Source: SZUA-370 sp034003955 (GTDB taxonomy: Bacteria; Spirochaetota; Spirochaetia; Treponematales; UBA12059). From it: a stretch of 64,000 nt of DNA. The stretch lies in assembly GCA_034003955.1 (NCBI GenBank), contig JAVEXO010000002.1, positions 1 through 64,000 on the forward strand, given 5' to 3'. Positions 8,297-18,261 of the stretch are shown here, piece by piece. Both the position numbers and the translations under genes were made by a program. Position 1 is the first letter of the stretch. Each line of letters opens with the position of its first letter. A model generated the notes under the pieces. It did no database searches and was not told the DNA's origin. It worked only from the letters and a program-made list of their open reading frames with translations.

Positions 8297-9259
8297 ATGA
8301 ACGATTATTCCCCCGTACATGTACGAAGCGTAGATCCATACCTCAAAAAGCTTAGAAGGCGAAGACTGATAAAAGGCAGCATCGTCGTAGTGGCTGCACT
8401 TGCAGTCATTGTATTCTCAGTCATGGCATTGACTATGCTTGCGGCCAGAAAATCTTCTCCAAAGGCAACGCAGCAATCCATCGTAGAGCTGTGGAGTCAA
8501 AAAGCGTACCAAGCGGTGTACGATGAAAGTTCCTTGTCATTAGAGCTGTCTCCACTCGACCCGTTCATGCTGGTATTCCAGGGCTTTTCAGCCTTCTACC
8601 TTGGCTTGGCAGAGAGTGACGGAGAACAACGCGCACTTAAGATTGACGAATCTATTTTCTCCATACGAAAGGCCTTGTTGGACGCCAAGGCTCCCTTGAA
8701 ACCAGAGGCAACGTATATACTGGGTAAGGCGTATTTTCATAAGGGTATAGATTATTATAACGAGGCTATTAGATATCTTGAGCAATCAAATGCTCTGGGT
8801 TACTCCCAGGCTGACACCTGGGAGTATCTGGCTCTTGCATCCCAAGGCACCGGGCAGCTTGAGCTGAGTATCCGTTATTATGAGAAGGCATTGTTAGACA
8901 AGCCTCTTTCTACAGAACTGATGCTTGCCTGTGCTGGCGCTCACGTTGCCGCCGGTGATGTAGACAGGGCGGAATCTCTGGCTACCCAAGCCATGAGCAT
9001 GACTGACGACGAATTTCTGGCTGAACGTTGTGGCTTTCTGTTAGGAGACATATATAGAAACTCGGGCCGTATGAATCTGGCCTTGGAACGGTATGAGGCT
9101 ATCAAGGTAAAGAATCCACAGTCAGCAGACGCATGGTATTATCAAGGCTTGGTACTAAGCACATCGGGAGATCCAATAGGAGCGAGAGCGGCCTGGAGAA
9201 AGGCCATATCCGTAGACCCCATGCATTCTGGGGCTAGGCAAAAATTATCTGAACGTTGA
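8297..9259 (+). CDS. membrane-anchored TPR protein upstream of mreB
   Basis: 320-residue protein. A basic cytoplasmic start (YLKKLRRRRLIKG) is followed by one membrane helix at about residues 28-48, so the rest is probably periplasmic. From about residue 60 on there are several tetratricopeptide-type helix pairs (AYQAVYDESSLSLELSPLDP, then YYNEAIRYLEQSNALGYSQA, YYEKALLDKPLS, and ARAAWRKAISVDPMHSGAR). TPR proteins act as protein-protein adaptors. Its place directly before mreB, 26 bases apart, suggests a role in rod-complex assembly, but that is inference. Confidence 0.8.
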   Translation: MNDYSPVHVRSVDPYLKKLRRRRLIKGSIVVVAALAVIVFSVMALTMLAARKSSPKATQQSIVELWSQKAYQAVYDESSLSLELSPLDPFMLVFQGFSAFYLGLAESDGEQRALKIDESIFSIRKALLDAKAPLKPEATYILGKAYFHKGIDYYNEAIRYLEQSNALGYSQADTWEYLALASQGTGQLELSIRYYEKALLDKPLSTELMLACAGAHVAAGDVDRAESLATQAMSMTDDEFLAERCGFLLGDIYRNSGRMNLALERYEAIKVKNPQSADAWYYQGLVLSTSGDPIGARAAWRKAISVDPMHSGARQKLSER

Positions 9260-9285
9260 TAGAATTCCTGTAAGGAGCGTGCATC

Positions 9286-10329
9286 ATGGCGAAACGTAGA
9301 CTGTTTGACTCGCTATCTCTCGATATCGGCATAGATCTAGGCACCTGCAATACGCTCATATACGTGCGAGGCAAGGGCATAGTTATAAACGAACCATCAG
9401 TCGTCGCCGTAGAACGTGGCACCAAGCGAGTGATAGCCGTGGGCTCAGAGGCTAAGCGCATGCTCTGGAAGACTCCTGGCAATATAATAGCCATACGGCC
9501 ATTGCGTGATGGTGTCATAGCAGACCCTGATACGACAGAAAAAATGATAAAGTATTTTATACAAAAGGTCATTCCCAGGCGTTGGTTCATCAAGCCTAGA
9601 ATGGTCATAGGCATACCTACCTGTATAACAGAGGTAGAACGTCGTGCCGTCATAGAGGCAGCCTATAAGGCCGGAGCCAGGGAGGTGGAGGTTTTGCCAG
9701 AATCACTAGCAGCCGCCATAGGCTCTGATATCCCTATCCACGAACCTGCAGGGCACATGATATGCGATATTGGCGGTGGTACCACCGAGATTTCTGTTAT
9801 TTCACTTAAGGATCTTGTTGTCACCAATGCAATACGCATAGGTGGAGACGAATTTGATGTAGCCATAATAAAACACATTCGCGCCGCTCACAATCTTATC
9901 ATAGGTGAACAGACGGCCGAACGGCTCAAGATAGAGATTGGAAACGCGAGCCCCGACAAGATAATAGAAAAGGTAGAAATAAAAGGAACCGATGCCATCA
10001 CAGGCCTCCCTAGGCGTCTTGAGATAGACTCCGTTGAGGTTAGAGAAGCCCTTCAGGAGCCGGTTAACCAGATAGTCGAGGAAATAAAGAAGACTCTTGG
10101 GCAGACACCCCCAGAATTAGCGGCCGATATAGTCGAACGTGGCATAGTCATGGCTGGTGGAGGATCTCTCCTGAAAGGCTTACCGCGCCTCATAGCAAAG
10201 GAAACCGGAGTGCCGGTCATACTAGCAGAACGTCCCCTTGAGTGTGTTGCAATTGGAGCAGGCAAATATTTTGAGGCAATCCATGGCGTCGATGTGGCTT
10301 TTGGCTCTGCCAGCAAGATGAACCTGTAA
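9286..10329 (+). CDS. mreB: rod shape-determining actin homologue MreB
   Basis: 347-residue bacterial actin that polymerises along the membrane and directs lateral wall synthesis. The ATP-binding phosphate loops are present: IGIDLGTCNTLIYV (about 15-28) and MICDIGGGTTEISVI (about 158-172), and the adenosine motif GIVMAGGGSLLKGLP is near residue 290. Length is normal. AAGGAG lies 8 bases before the ATG. First of the mreBCD-mrdA-rodA cluster. Confidence 0.98.
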   Translation: MAKRRLFDSLSLDIGIDLGTCNTLIYVRGKGIVINEPSVVAVERGTKRVIAVGSEAKRMLWKTPGNIIAIRPLRDGVIADPDTTEKMIKYFIQKVIPRRWFIKPRMVIGIPTCITEVERRAVIEAAYKAGAREVEVLPESLAAAIGSDIPIHEPAGHMICDIGGGTTEISVISLKDLVVTNAIRIGGDEFDVAIIKHIRAAHNLIIGEQTAERLKIEIGNASPDKIIEKVEIKGTDAITGLPRRLEIDSVEVREALQEPVNQIVEEIKKTLGQTPPELAADIVERGIVMAGGGSLLKGLPRLIAKETGVPVILAERPLECVAIGAGKYFEAIHGVDVAFGSASKMNL

Positions 10330-10334
10330 AGACA

Positions 10335-11204
10335 ATGGCTCGACGCGACAAGAGTGTAGCACGCAGGTCCATGGGATCAGCGATATTGATGGCTGTAGCC
10401 ATCATCATGCTCATCATTTCTACAAGGAGTCTGGCAGGCCTTCCTGAGCGAATTGGATTGTCTGTGTTGTCGTTCTTTCAACGTGGTTTTGATGGAGCCG
10501 GAACATTTATTTCAGAAACGGTCAACAGCATCTCTGCATTGCGCAGGCTTGAAGAAAGCCACTCAGAACTGCTAAAGAGGGTAGAGACACTTGGAAACCT
10601 GGAACATAGCTACGCCGATATAAAACGTGAGAACGAAAGACTCAAGGAACAGCTAGGGTATCTAGCCGAGGCTCAATACTCATCGGTATCTGCCAAGATA
10701 ATAGCCAGGGATCCAGAGAATCTGTATTCTACATTCATTTTAAACAAGGGGTCTCTTGACGGGATAACAAAGAATCTTGCGGTTGTAGCATATCAGGATG
10801 GAGTTGAAGGACTGGTAGGCAGGGTCATAGAGGTTGGAAGAACTAGCTGCATCGTGTCTCCCCTCTACGACTCTTTTGCCTATGTAGCCGTAAGACTCGA
10901 GCGTTCACGTTACGACGGCCTGGCCATAGGAACAGGCAGTTCCGAGGCTCCTCTCATAATACGATACATCAAGAAACGAGCCAAAGAAGAAATACAATAT
11001 GGAGACCTGGTAGTAACAAGCGGCATGCAGTCTCTGTATCCGTCTGGTATCAGTGTGGGGCGTGTAAACAAGCTTAGAGATCTTGATTATTTGACTTCCC
11101 TGGAACTTGAGATGACACCAATAATAGATTTTGGACGAATAGAGTATGTCTTTATAATCCATGCTAGTGAATCAGCCTCGTTAGGATCGGAGCAGTATCG
11201 ATGA
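10335..11204 (+). CDS. mreC: rod shape-determining protein MreC
   Basis: 289-residue bitopic protein: cytoplasmic start, one membrane helix (about residues 14-34), a coiled coil (about 70-110, LRRLEESHSELLKRVETL) and two beta-barrel domains (for example IIARDPENLYSTFILNKGS and VVTSGMQSLYPSGISVGRV). It links MreB to PBP2 in the periplasm. Starts 5 bases after mreB and overlaps mreD by 4. Confidence 0.93.
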   Translation: MARRDKSVARRSMGSAILMAVAIIMLIISTRSLAGLPERIGLSVLSFFQRGFDGAGTFISETVNSISALRRLEESHSELLKRVETLGNLEHSYADIKRENERLKEQLGYLAEAQYSSVSAKIIARDPENLYSTFILNKGSLDGITKNLAVVAYQDGVEGLVGRVIEVGRTSCIVSPLYDSFAYVAVRLERSRYDGLAIGTGSSEAPLIIRYIKKRAKEEIQYGDLVVTSGMQSLYPSGISVGRVNKLRDLDYLTSLELEMTPIIDFGRIEYVFIIHASESASLGSEQYR

Positions 11205-11704
11205 TACGTCGTTGGATCCTGTCATTTGGCATCGTGTCTCTCCTCTTGGTCGTGCAATCAACATGGCTAGGTAGCATTGCTGTACGGTCTGTCATTCCTG
11301 ACCTATCGCTCTTGGCAATAGTCTATATAGCCTTTAAAAGCCCGGATTTGCAGGGGCAAGGCATAGGTTTCGTTACGGGGTTCCTTCAGGATGGTATCAG
11401 TGCAGCTCCACTAGGGCTTAACGCCTTCATTAAAACGTCAGTAGCATGGCTAGCCAATATGCTATGTGGCAAGTTCTACATAGACAGGTTGCTCATGCCG
11501 GCCATGTTCGGTTTCGCCGCAACGCTTGCCAAGGCCATCTATCTTTTACTGCTCTCGTTGTTTTTTCCAGGCAAGGTATTTTTATACGATTTCTTCGGTG
11601 CTGGGCTTTGGATAGAAGCTGCATATAACGCTGTCGTGGCTCCAATACTGTTCCTGCTTTTAAGTCCACTCGATAGATTCATAATACCAGCGGAAAAGCA
11701 TTGA
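11201..11704 (+). CDS. mreD: rod shape-determining membrane protein MreD
   Basis: 167-residue polytopic protein with about five membrane helices. The family-typical stretch DLSLLAIVYIAFKSPDLQGQ and a GFLQDGIS motif are present. It is a member of the elongasome. The stop overlaps the first base of the mrdA ATG. The assignment rests on hydrophobicity, motif and position between mreC and mrdA. Confidence 0.88.
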   Translation: MIRRWILSFGIVSLLLVVQSTWLGSIAVRSVIPDLSLLAIVYIAFKSPDLQGQGIGFVTGFLQDGISAAPLGLNAFIKTSVAWLANMLCGKFYIDRLLMPAMFGFAATLAKAIYLLLLSLFFPGKVFLYDFFGAGLWIEAAYNAVVAPILFLLLSPLDRFIIPAEKH

Positions 11705-13578
11705 TGAACGATTATTCTGATGGATCTAAAGGAGTAGAGGCTGGAAGGGTTGTTCTTCTTCTCATTCTGGCCGCCCTCATATTCGTTGTTTACTCGGCAT
11801 ACCTTTTCAATCTGCAGGTTGTTCGCGGTGGTGAGTACCAAAAGAAAGCCGTGACGATTTCAAGGCAGATAGAACGACTACCAGCGCAACGTGGTGAAAT
11901 CTATGACAGGAATAATAATCTTCCACTTGTGCTTAACGTAGATTCTTTTGCCCTCGTCGTCGTCCCTGCCGAGGTGCCCCCGGCCTTGAGGGATACGGTT
12001 TTCTATAAACTGGCCACAGTGTTAGACGAATCAATAGACGAAATAAACAAGAGAATACCTCCTTCATACTATAAGATGTTCCAGCAGATAGAGATAGCAA
12101 CATCAGTTAATCAGGACGTGATCACAAAAATTGCAGAAAGAATAGATGAATTCCCTGGCGTCTCATGGTATTCACGCCCTAAGAGGAACTATCTTGAATC
12201 TGGAAGTTTCTCTCATATCATAGGCTACGTCGGAGATATCTCGCGTGATGAACTTAAAATCTACTATAACAGGGGATATCAAACAGGCGACATCATAGGC
12301 AAGGCCGGTATCGAACGCCAATACGATAATGTATTGCGTGGAACCGATGGCAGGCAATTCAAGACGGTCGATGTTAAAGGCAGGCGGATAGATGCAGCTA
12401 CTCGTGATGTCGATCCACCTCTGATGGGCAAAAACATAGTTCTTACAATAGACAGAGCCACCCAGATACTCGCAGAGAAGGCACTAGGAGAGCGAATAGG
12501 ATCTATCGTTGTACTAAAGCCTGCAAGCGGAGAGGTGCTGGCTCTCGTCTCATATCCATCATTCAATGCCAATCTTATAGTCGAGAAAGGCGGAAACAAT
12601 GAGTACGCCAGACTGTTAGATGATTCCAGGATGCCCCTCATTCAAAGGGCAATACAATCAAGCTATCCTCCGGCGTCTACATTCAAGACTATTATGACCG
12701 CGGCTATCATTGAAGAGCAAGCCATTCCTCTCGATGAAAAAATCCTGTGTACCGGTGAGATAAGCTATGGCGATAGAGTCTTTCGATGCTGGATACGCAA
12801 ACCTGGTCATGGAAGGCTTGATCTAGCCGAAGCCCTGGCCCAGTCATGCGACGTCTATTTCTGGGAGGTAGGACGAGACAAGCTTGGTATAGAACGAATT
12901 GTATCGTATGCCAGGGAGTTTGGTTTTGGCCAGGCCTCAGGCATCGACATTCCCGGAGAAGTTGCTGGCTTCGTTCCTACTCCCCAATGGAAGGAAAGAC
13001 GCTTCCATGAGAAGTGGCTGGGAGGAGATACGCTTAACATGTCTATTGGCCAGGGTTACTTGCTTGTCTCTCCATTACAGCTTGCCAACATGATGGCCAT
13101 GGTATGCAATGAGGGAGTCATTTACACACCACATCTACTCAAGGAGATTCGAGACCCGCGTGATGGCTCAATCATCATGCAGGCCACCCCGGAGGTCCTA
13201 CTCGCCTCGAGCATATCCAAGGATACCTTCAAGAAGACAAAAGAATATCTGCGAGGTGTCATATCAGAAGGTACTGCTCGATATCCTGTAAACACCAGTG
13301 TCGTTACCGTTGGTGGTAAGACCGGTACCGCAGAGGTTGGCCTGCTTGATCGCTGGCACTCCTGGTTTGTAGGCTTTGGTCCGGTTGATGCCGATGATCC
13401 GGATGATGTCATTGTCGTTGTTGCCATGATAGAGGCGAGCAATCCCTGGGAATGGTGGGCGCCTTATGCTACCAATCTTGTATTCCAGGGTTATTTTGGA
13501 GGGCAGACCTACGAGGAAGCAGCCGCTAAGCTAGGCTTGCTCGGTAAGTCCATTCCGGTTGGAGGGCGGGTAGAATAA
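11704..13578 (+). CDS. mrdA: penicillin-binding protein 2 (transpeptidase)
   Basis: 624-residue class B PBP that cross-links peptidoglycan during elongation. There is one membrane helix at about residues 17-40. The dimerisation domain starts with RLPAQRGEIYDRN. The transpeptidase domain has the active-site S325-T-F-K, then SCD (AQSCDVYFWEVG) as the SxN motif with D in place of N, and KTG (VGGKTGTAEVG). The SCD form is common in PBP2s. ATG at 11704 is chosen over the TTG at 11701. rodA follows with a 1-base overlap; PBP2 and RodA work as a pair. Confidence 0.96.
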   Translation: MNDYSDGSKGVEAGRVVLLLILAALIFVVYSAYLFNLQVVRGGEYQKKAVTISRQIERLPAQRGEIYDRNNNLPLVLNVDSFALVVVPAEVPPALRDTVFYKLATVLDESIDEINKRIPPSYYKMFQQIEIATSVNQDVITKIAERIDEFPGVSWYSRPKRNYLESGSFSHIIGYVGDISRDELKIYYNRGYQTGDIIGKAGIERQYDNVLRGTDGRQFKTVDVKGRRIDAATRDVDPPLMGKNIVLTIDRATQILAEKALGERIGSIVVLKPASGEVLALVSYPSFNANLIVEKGGNNEYARLLDDSRMPLIQRAIQSSYPPASTFKTIMTAAIIEEQAIPLDEKILCTGEISYGDRVFRCWIRKPGHGRLDLAEALAQSCDVYFWEVGRDKLGIERIVSYAREFGFGQASGIDIPGEVAGFVPTPQWKERRFHEKWLGGDTLNMSIGQGYLLVSPLQLANMMAMVCNEGVIYTPHLLKEIRDPRDGSIIMQATPEVLLASSISKDTFKKTKEYLRGVISEGTARYPVNTSVVTVGGKTGTAEVGLLDRWHSWFVGFGPVDADDPDDVIVVVAMIEASNPWEWWAPYATNLVFQGYFGGQTYEEAAAKLGLLGKSIPVGGRVE

Positions 13579-14897
13579 TGGCCTCATTACGAAACCTATT
13601 AAAATCCCTTGACTGGACAATAATCCTTGCAATATCGCTACTCATGGTTATTGGCGTGCTGTTTATATACTCGTCAGGTGTAACCAGCGATGGAGACATT
13701 GTCTCAAGCGAATATATAAAGCAGATCGTGTGGGCTGTTAGTGGGATGCTTATTCTTTTTGCTGCAGTATTTATAGATGTGCGGCGTTTTTCAGATTATA
13801 GTCAGATTATATACGGCTTCTTTCTTATCCTGCTCGTATACACCAGGTACTTTGGAAAGGTTGTAAACGGGGCAAGATCGTGGCTTGCCATTATAGGCGA
13901 CTATGGTATTCAGCCTTCAGAATTTACCAAGATAGCCACGGCTCTTTTCTTGGCTCGTTACCTGGAACGAAGCGTACATGAGCTTAATTCATTCAAACGC
14001 TTTGCTCTTTCATTCATGATTGTGGCTATTCCTATGGCTCTTATTCTGTTACAACCTGACTTTGGTACCGCTCTGGTCTTTGTGCCACTGTATCTGTTCA
14101 TGGCGTATATAGGCGGCATAAACAAACGTTACCTTTTGATGTTCAGCCTTACAGGAGGAATAGCAATAGTTCTTACTGTCATGCCGCTCTGGCAAAGGCT
14201 TATTGTTTCAAAGCCATCGATATTGCTAAGAATCCTCTATGAAAAACCATATGTATATTATTCTCTCTTGGTATTAGCCCTGGTTGTACTACTGTCTCTG
14301 CTCGGCAATAGATTTTTTAAAAAACGGTATTACTATTGGACATCCTACGTATCAACTATATTCTTCTTGGGTCTTGGTTTTTCAATAGTAGGGCACAAAT
14401 TTCTAAAAGAATACCAGGTGATGCGCCTTGTTGTGTTCCTCGATCCCACCATAGATCCACTGGGCTCAGGGTGGAACATACTGCAGTCTATTACCGCAAT
14501 AGGTTCCGGTGGCATTTCAGGCAAGGGTTTCTTGCAAGGAACCCAGAGCCATTATCGTTATCTACCTCAGCAGAGTACCGATTTTATTTTTAGCATAATA
14601 TCAGAGGAGCTTGGTTTCATTGGTGGCATCATGCTCTTCTCTCTATTCTTTTATATCCTCGTCAAATTGGCACTTTCAATTCGTAGTCTACGCAAAGTAT
14701 CATCGGCAACATTTGTTGCAGGCATATTTGGTTTGATTTTCTTTCATTTCATGATCAACGCAGGCATGGCCATGGGCGTCATGCCAATAACAGGAATACC
14801 GCTCTTGTTCCTATCATACGGCGGTTCATCTTTGTGGGCCATCTGCCTGGGCGTAGGTCTTTCACTCGGTATTGGAGCTAGGAAATACGACTCATGA
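13578..14897 (+). CDS. rodA: RodA peptidoglycan glycosyltransferase
   Basis: 439-residue SEDS-family membrane protein that polymerises glycan strands in the elongasome. There are around ten hydrophobic helices. The family signatures are present: NGARSWLAIIGDYGIQPSEF in the N-terminal half and the end GVMPITGIPLLFLSYGGSS. Slightly longer than the usual 370-400 residues, with the extra length in the middle (about 215-260). Directly coupled to mrdA and to the next gene (ATGA). Confidence 0.96.
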   Translation: MASLRNLLKSLDWTIILAISLLMVIGVLFIYSSGVTSDGDIVSSEYIKQIVWAVSGMLILFAAVFIDVRRFSDYSQIIYGFFLILLVYTRYFGKVVNGARSWLAIIGDYGIQPSEFTKIATALFLARYLERSVHELNSFKRFALSFMIVAIPMALILLQPDFGTALVFVPLYLFMAYIGGINKRYLLMFSLTGGIAIVLTVMPLWQRLIVSKPSILLRILYEKPYVYYSLLVLALVVLLSLLGNRFFKKRYYYWTSYVSTIFFLGLGFSIVGHKFLKEYQVMRLVVFLDPTIDPLGSGWNILQSITAIGSGGISGKGFLQGTQSHYRYLPQQSTDFIFSIISEELGFIGGIMLFSLFFYILVKLALSIRSLRKVSSATFVAGIFGLIFFHFMINAGMAMGVMPITGIPLLFLSYGGSSLWAICLGVGLSLGIGARKYDS

Positions 14898-17416
14898 CAA
14901 GAATTGACCCCTGCAAGCGGTTTAAGACTGCATTGCCAAGAATACAGAAACCGGCCAGATATCTGGGCGGTGAGAATGGCTCGATCGTCAAGGATACTGC
15001 AGATATTCGCATCGCGCTGTGCTTTCCTGACTTATACGAAATAGCCATGGCAAATAATGCCATGAGAATCCTCTATGCGGGGTTAAACAGCATTTCTGGC
15101 GTAGCCTGTGAAAGGGTATTTTCGGTAGGCCTAGACTACGAGGCATTGCTCCGCTCTAGTGCTACTCCATTGTATGGACTAGAGACGGGCACGCCCATTT
15201 CTGATTTTGACATACTTGCTTTCACCATGGGGTATGAATTAGCTGCTAGCAACCTTTTGACGGTGCTCGATCTATCAGGAATTCCCATCCGCTCCAGCGA
15301 ACGAGGCGAAGACTCGCCAGTGATCATTGCAGGAGGACCCGCTATAAGCAATCCAGTTCCATACTCGAATATTCTTGATGCGGTATGGATAGGCGAGGCT
15401 GAAAATGCGTTCTTTGACCTTGTCACAGATCTGGCTTCATTAAAAAGAGCTGGCTGCGATAAAGCTGGCATCCTTGAACGAATAATGAAAGAAGCGGCCA
15501 TTTGGACTCCGACAAAAAAAGCAGTGCGGCATGTATTTTCTGGATTCTCTAATGATCATTACGAGTATGTATTTCCAACTCCAATAGTAAAGCCTATTCA
15601 GGATCATGGCGTGGTGGAAATAATGCGTGGTTGTCCTAATGGTTGCCGATTCTGCCATGCCGGTTACTTTTACCGCCCAAGAAGACTGCGTTCAGTTGAA
15701 CGTATATTGGAAGACGTAGAGACGCAGATACGTGTGGCTGGTCATAGAGAGATAAGCCTTTCATCACTTTCTAGCGGTGACTACCCTGGAATTGCTTCTC
15801 TTGTATCTTTGCTAAACAAGAAGTGGTCATACGAAGGCGTATCGTTTCAGCTGCCCTCATTGAAGGTGGAGTCATTTCCTATTGAGATAATAGAAGACAT
15901 ATCCGGCACCAGAAAGAGTGGACTCACCTTTGCCATAGAGACGCCGCTTGAGACTTGGCAGCTAGCACTAAATAAAAAAGCAAGCCTTGAAAAGATTAGA
16001 TTGATACTCAAAGAGGCTCAAAGCCGAGGCTACCGTGTAGCCAAGTTCTATTTTATGTTAGGACTTCCACTGCCTGATCTCGGCATAGACGAAGATGAAG
16101 CAATCATTGCGTTGATACGGGATATAGCGGCAAGCACTCCAGAGCTGAAACTCAATATTACCCTTGCAACGTTTGTACCCAAGCCCCACACCCCCTTCCA
16201 GTGGCATTCTCAGTTGCCGGTAGATGACGCGGCTTCTAGGATATACGCAATAAAGAGCGCATTCAGAGGCAACCAGCGTGTTAAGATAAGTTACCATGCC
16301 CCGTACCTTTCCTGGCTAGAGGGCGTCGTAGCGAGAGGAGACGAACGGGTAGGGGAGCTTATAATATCGGCCTTTGAGCATGGAGCAAGGTTCGACGCAT
16401 GGGACGATCTGTTCAGGAAGGATGCATGGGAATCGGCTATTGCGGCTGCCTTCCCTGAACTGGCCACACTTGTGTCTGAAAGGCAAGTGGATGATGATCT
16501 TCCGTGGTCTTCTGTCTCTCTGCGTGTTAGCAAGAAGTACCTTCTTAAAGAGCGAGAGCTTTCTATGACGGCGCGCTTGACGCCAGTGTGCACAGATGAT
16601 TGCCTGAGTCCTTGCGGTGCCTGTTCCGATACTGCACTCATAGAAGACGATTCAGAGATCATAGAAATACTTAACGCCTTGTTACAAGAAGAAGCGACAG
16701 CGCATAGCGATGTGGCGACACAGCCTGCAAATACTCGTTATATTCCTGCCGATGGAACAAGGTACAGGCTCATGTTTAAGTACAAAAAACTTGGCCGTGC
16801 GGCATTCTTTGCTCACCACGAGATACAATCCATGATCAGTTCATCTATGGAGCGTGCTGGTCTGTACCTTGCCTTTTCTCAGGGTTTCAATCCCATGCCG
16901 CGCCTCGAGATTTCAGAGCCTCTTTCTTTAGGGTTTGAGTCTTCCGACGAGTATGGTGTAGCTCTCCTTATTGAAAATCCCCTTGGCCCCATCGACGCAA
17001 TAATACCTAGCATAAATAAATTTTTACACGGAGAATTGCAGATACAAGAAGCCAGAATATTGGCATGCCCAGATGGAGCACGATTCCCGTCATTGTCGTC
17101 TGTTCATTGGGGATCACGCTTTACTATCGATCTTATTGAAACGGGATTAGAAGCCTCAAGCTTCCTTGCGTTCTTTGGAGAACTCAAGGACAAGGAACCT
17201 AGACTCGCCGACGCTAGCTGTGAGGCACATGATCGGTGCATAGATTTGCTGCTACCATTTACCGGTACTCGAGAACTAGGACTATCGGCACTATTCGAAT
17301 CAGCCTTTGGGGTACCAATACGCGAGTCAAGGGTTTCTGTAATGCGTGTTATACAATTTGCAAAAAACAGAGCAGTCGGCATGTCTACTTATTTTGACAG
17401 ATACACTGACTATTGA
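14894..17416 (+). CDS. radical SAM protein fused to a DUF2344 domain
   Basis: 840-residue fusion. The N-terminal roughly 620 residues match the TIGR03960 type: a B12-binding-like segment (PDLYEIAMANNAMRILYAGL) and a radical SAM core with C247-x3-C251-x2-C254 (GCPNGCRFCHAG) for the 4Fe-4S cluster. Further cysteines lie near 575-590 (CTDDCLSPCGAC). The C-terminal roughly 230 residues are the TIGR03936/DUF2344 domain (RLMFKYKKLGRAAFFAHHE, then AFSQGFNPMPRLEISEPLSLG). In many bacteria these two parts are one or two genes near ribonuclease G or ribosomal genes, and a role in RNA modification is suspected but not shown. ATGA overlap with rodA. Bases 17417-17557 up to the convergent lipoprotein gene hold nothing recognised. 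Confidence 0.9.
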   Translation: MTRIDPCKRFKTALPRIQKPARYLGGENGSIVKDTADIRIALCFPDLYEIAMANNAMRILYAGLNSISGVACERVFSVGLDYEALLRSSATPLYGLETGTPISDFDILAFTMGYELAASNLLTVLDLSGIPIRSSERGEDSPVIIAGGPAISNPVPYSNILDAVWIGEAENAFFDLVTDLASLKRAGCDKAGILERIMKEAAIWTPTKKAVRHVFSGFSNDHYEYVFPTPIVKPIQDHGVVEIMRGCPNGCRFCHAGYFYRPRRLRSVERILEDVETQIRVAGHREISLSSLSSGDYPGIASLVSLLNKKWSYEGVSFQLPSLKVESFPIEIIEDISGTRKSGLTFAIETPLETWQLALNKKASLEKIRLILKEAQSRGYRVAKFYFMLGLPLPDLGIDEDEAIIALIRDIAASTPELKLNITLATFVPKPHTPFQWHSQLPVDDAASRIYAIKSAFRGNQRVKISYHAPYLSWLEGVVARGDERVGELIISAFEHGARFDAWDDLFRKDAWESAIAAAFPELATLVSERQVDDDLPWSSVSLRVSKKYLLKERELSMTARLTPVCTDDCLSPCGACSDTALIEDDSEIIEILNALLQEEATAHSDVATQPANTRYIPADGTRYRLMFKYKKLGRAAFFAHHEIQSMISSSMERAGLYLAFSQGFNPMPRLEISEPLSLGFESSDEYGVALLIENPLGPIDAIIPSINKFLHGELQIQEARILACPDGARFPSLSSVHWGSRFTIDLIETGLEASSFLAFFGELKDKEPRLADASCEAHDRCIDLLLPFTGTRELGLSALFESAFGVPIRESRVSVMRVIQFAKNRAVGMSTYFDRYTDY

Positions 17417-17557
17417 ACCGAAGGCTTCTATCGGCAGCTTTTCACAGAAGCGAGCTTGGCAAATAAGTAGACAGAATATACATTATCAGAAGTCATATCT
17501 GGAAAATACTCGGTCCACGAAGAATGGGTTCTTGCTAGGGGCCTATCGCTCCCCTGC

Positions 17558-18259
17558 CTATAAATTAAGCGTTATTCTTCCAATGTAGACAGCATCTCCA
17601 TAGAGTTCCTGTAAAGAGTTTTGGTTGATGCCATATGTCACGGCAAAGAACTGTATATAATCGACATTAGGATCAGGATCAACGGTACTTGCCAAATAGT
17701 CATCCTGTCCATCGAGTGCCTTGTCTCTAAATGAGAGGTAGCTTCCAGTAGTGCCTGTAATACTTCGGCTGATTATGTATGAAATAGTAGCACTAGCTTC
17801 TTTCAAGATTGTAATCTTTGGCTCCACACTGGTACTCGTTGGGAAATCAATACTGACTAAGGTGTTTATGGGAATAAGACTCTTGTATAGGCTTGGAATA
17901 GGAACATCGCCATCGATAGTTAGTTTTTTGTATTTGAGCCCGCCGGGAGAAAGTAGATATGATTCTATGATGGTACCAGGAACGGCATTTAATACATTTT
18001 GTTTATTGTATACATTATTTTTATCAGTCTCTGCAAGCACTTCGCTCGCATAAATACGATAGAACAAAAATACCCCAAGGTAATTGTCTTCTGTTACAGA
18101 AGGAGCCAAGAAAACACTGGATGAAGGCCCAGAAGAAGCGAGGGTAACCTTAGATCCAAGAAAAGCTATGGAATCTATACCGCATGAAGACAAGGTGCTT
18201 ACCAAGAATAAAATAGAGCCTATGCGACCAAGTAAATGGCTCAAAAATTTGAAGTGCAT
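17558..18259 (-). CDS. putative lipoprotein
   Basis: 233-residue protein with a type II signal: basic start, hydrophobic core and lipobox LSSC (Cys at about residue 26), so probably attached to a membrane facing the periplasm or surface. The mature part is beta-rich, with VTEDNYLGVFLFYRIYASEV and IESYLLSPGGLKYKKLTIDG. No domain is recognised. It follows the cyclase gene by 2 bases and is probably co-transcribed. Its end faces the rodA-radical SAM operon. Confidence 0.7.
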   Translation of the reverse strand: MHFKFLSHLLGRIGSILFLVSTLSSCGIDSIAFLGSKVTLASSGPSSSVFLAPSVTEDNYLGVFLFYRIYASEVLAETDKNNVYNKQNVLNAVPGTIIESYLLSPGGLKYKKLTIDGDVPIPSLYKSLIPINTLVSIDFPTSTSVEPKITILKEASATISYIISRSITGTTGSYLSFRDKALDGQDDYLASTVDPDPNVDYIQFFAVTYGINQNSLQELYGDAVYIGRITLNL

Positions 18260-18261
18260 CC

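Noticed and set aside
17346..17588. 80-codon + strand frame after the radical SAM gene
   Set aside because: It begins inside that gene in another frame and overlaps the convergent lipoprotein gene end; no ribosome site or recognisable feature.
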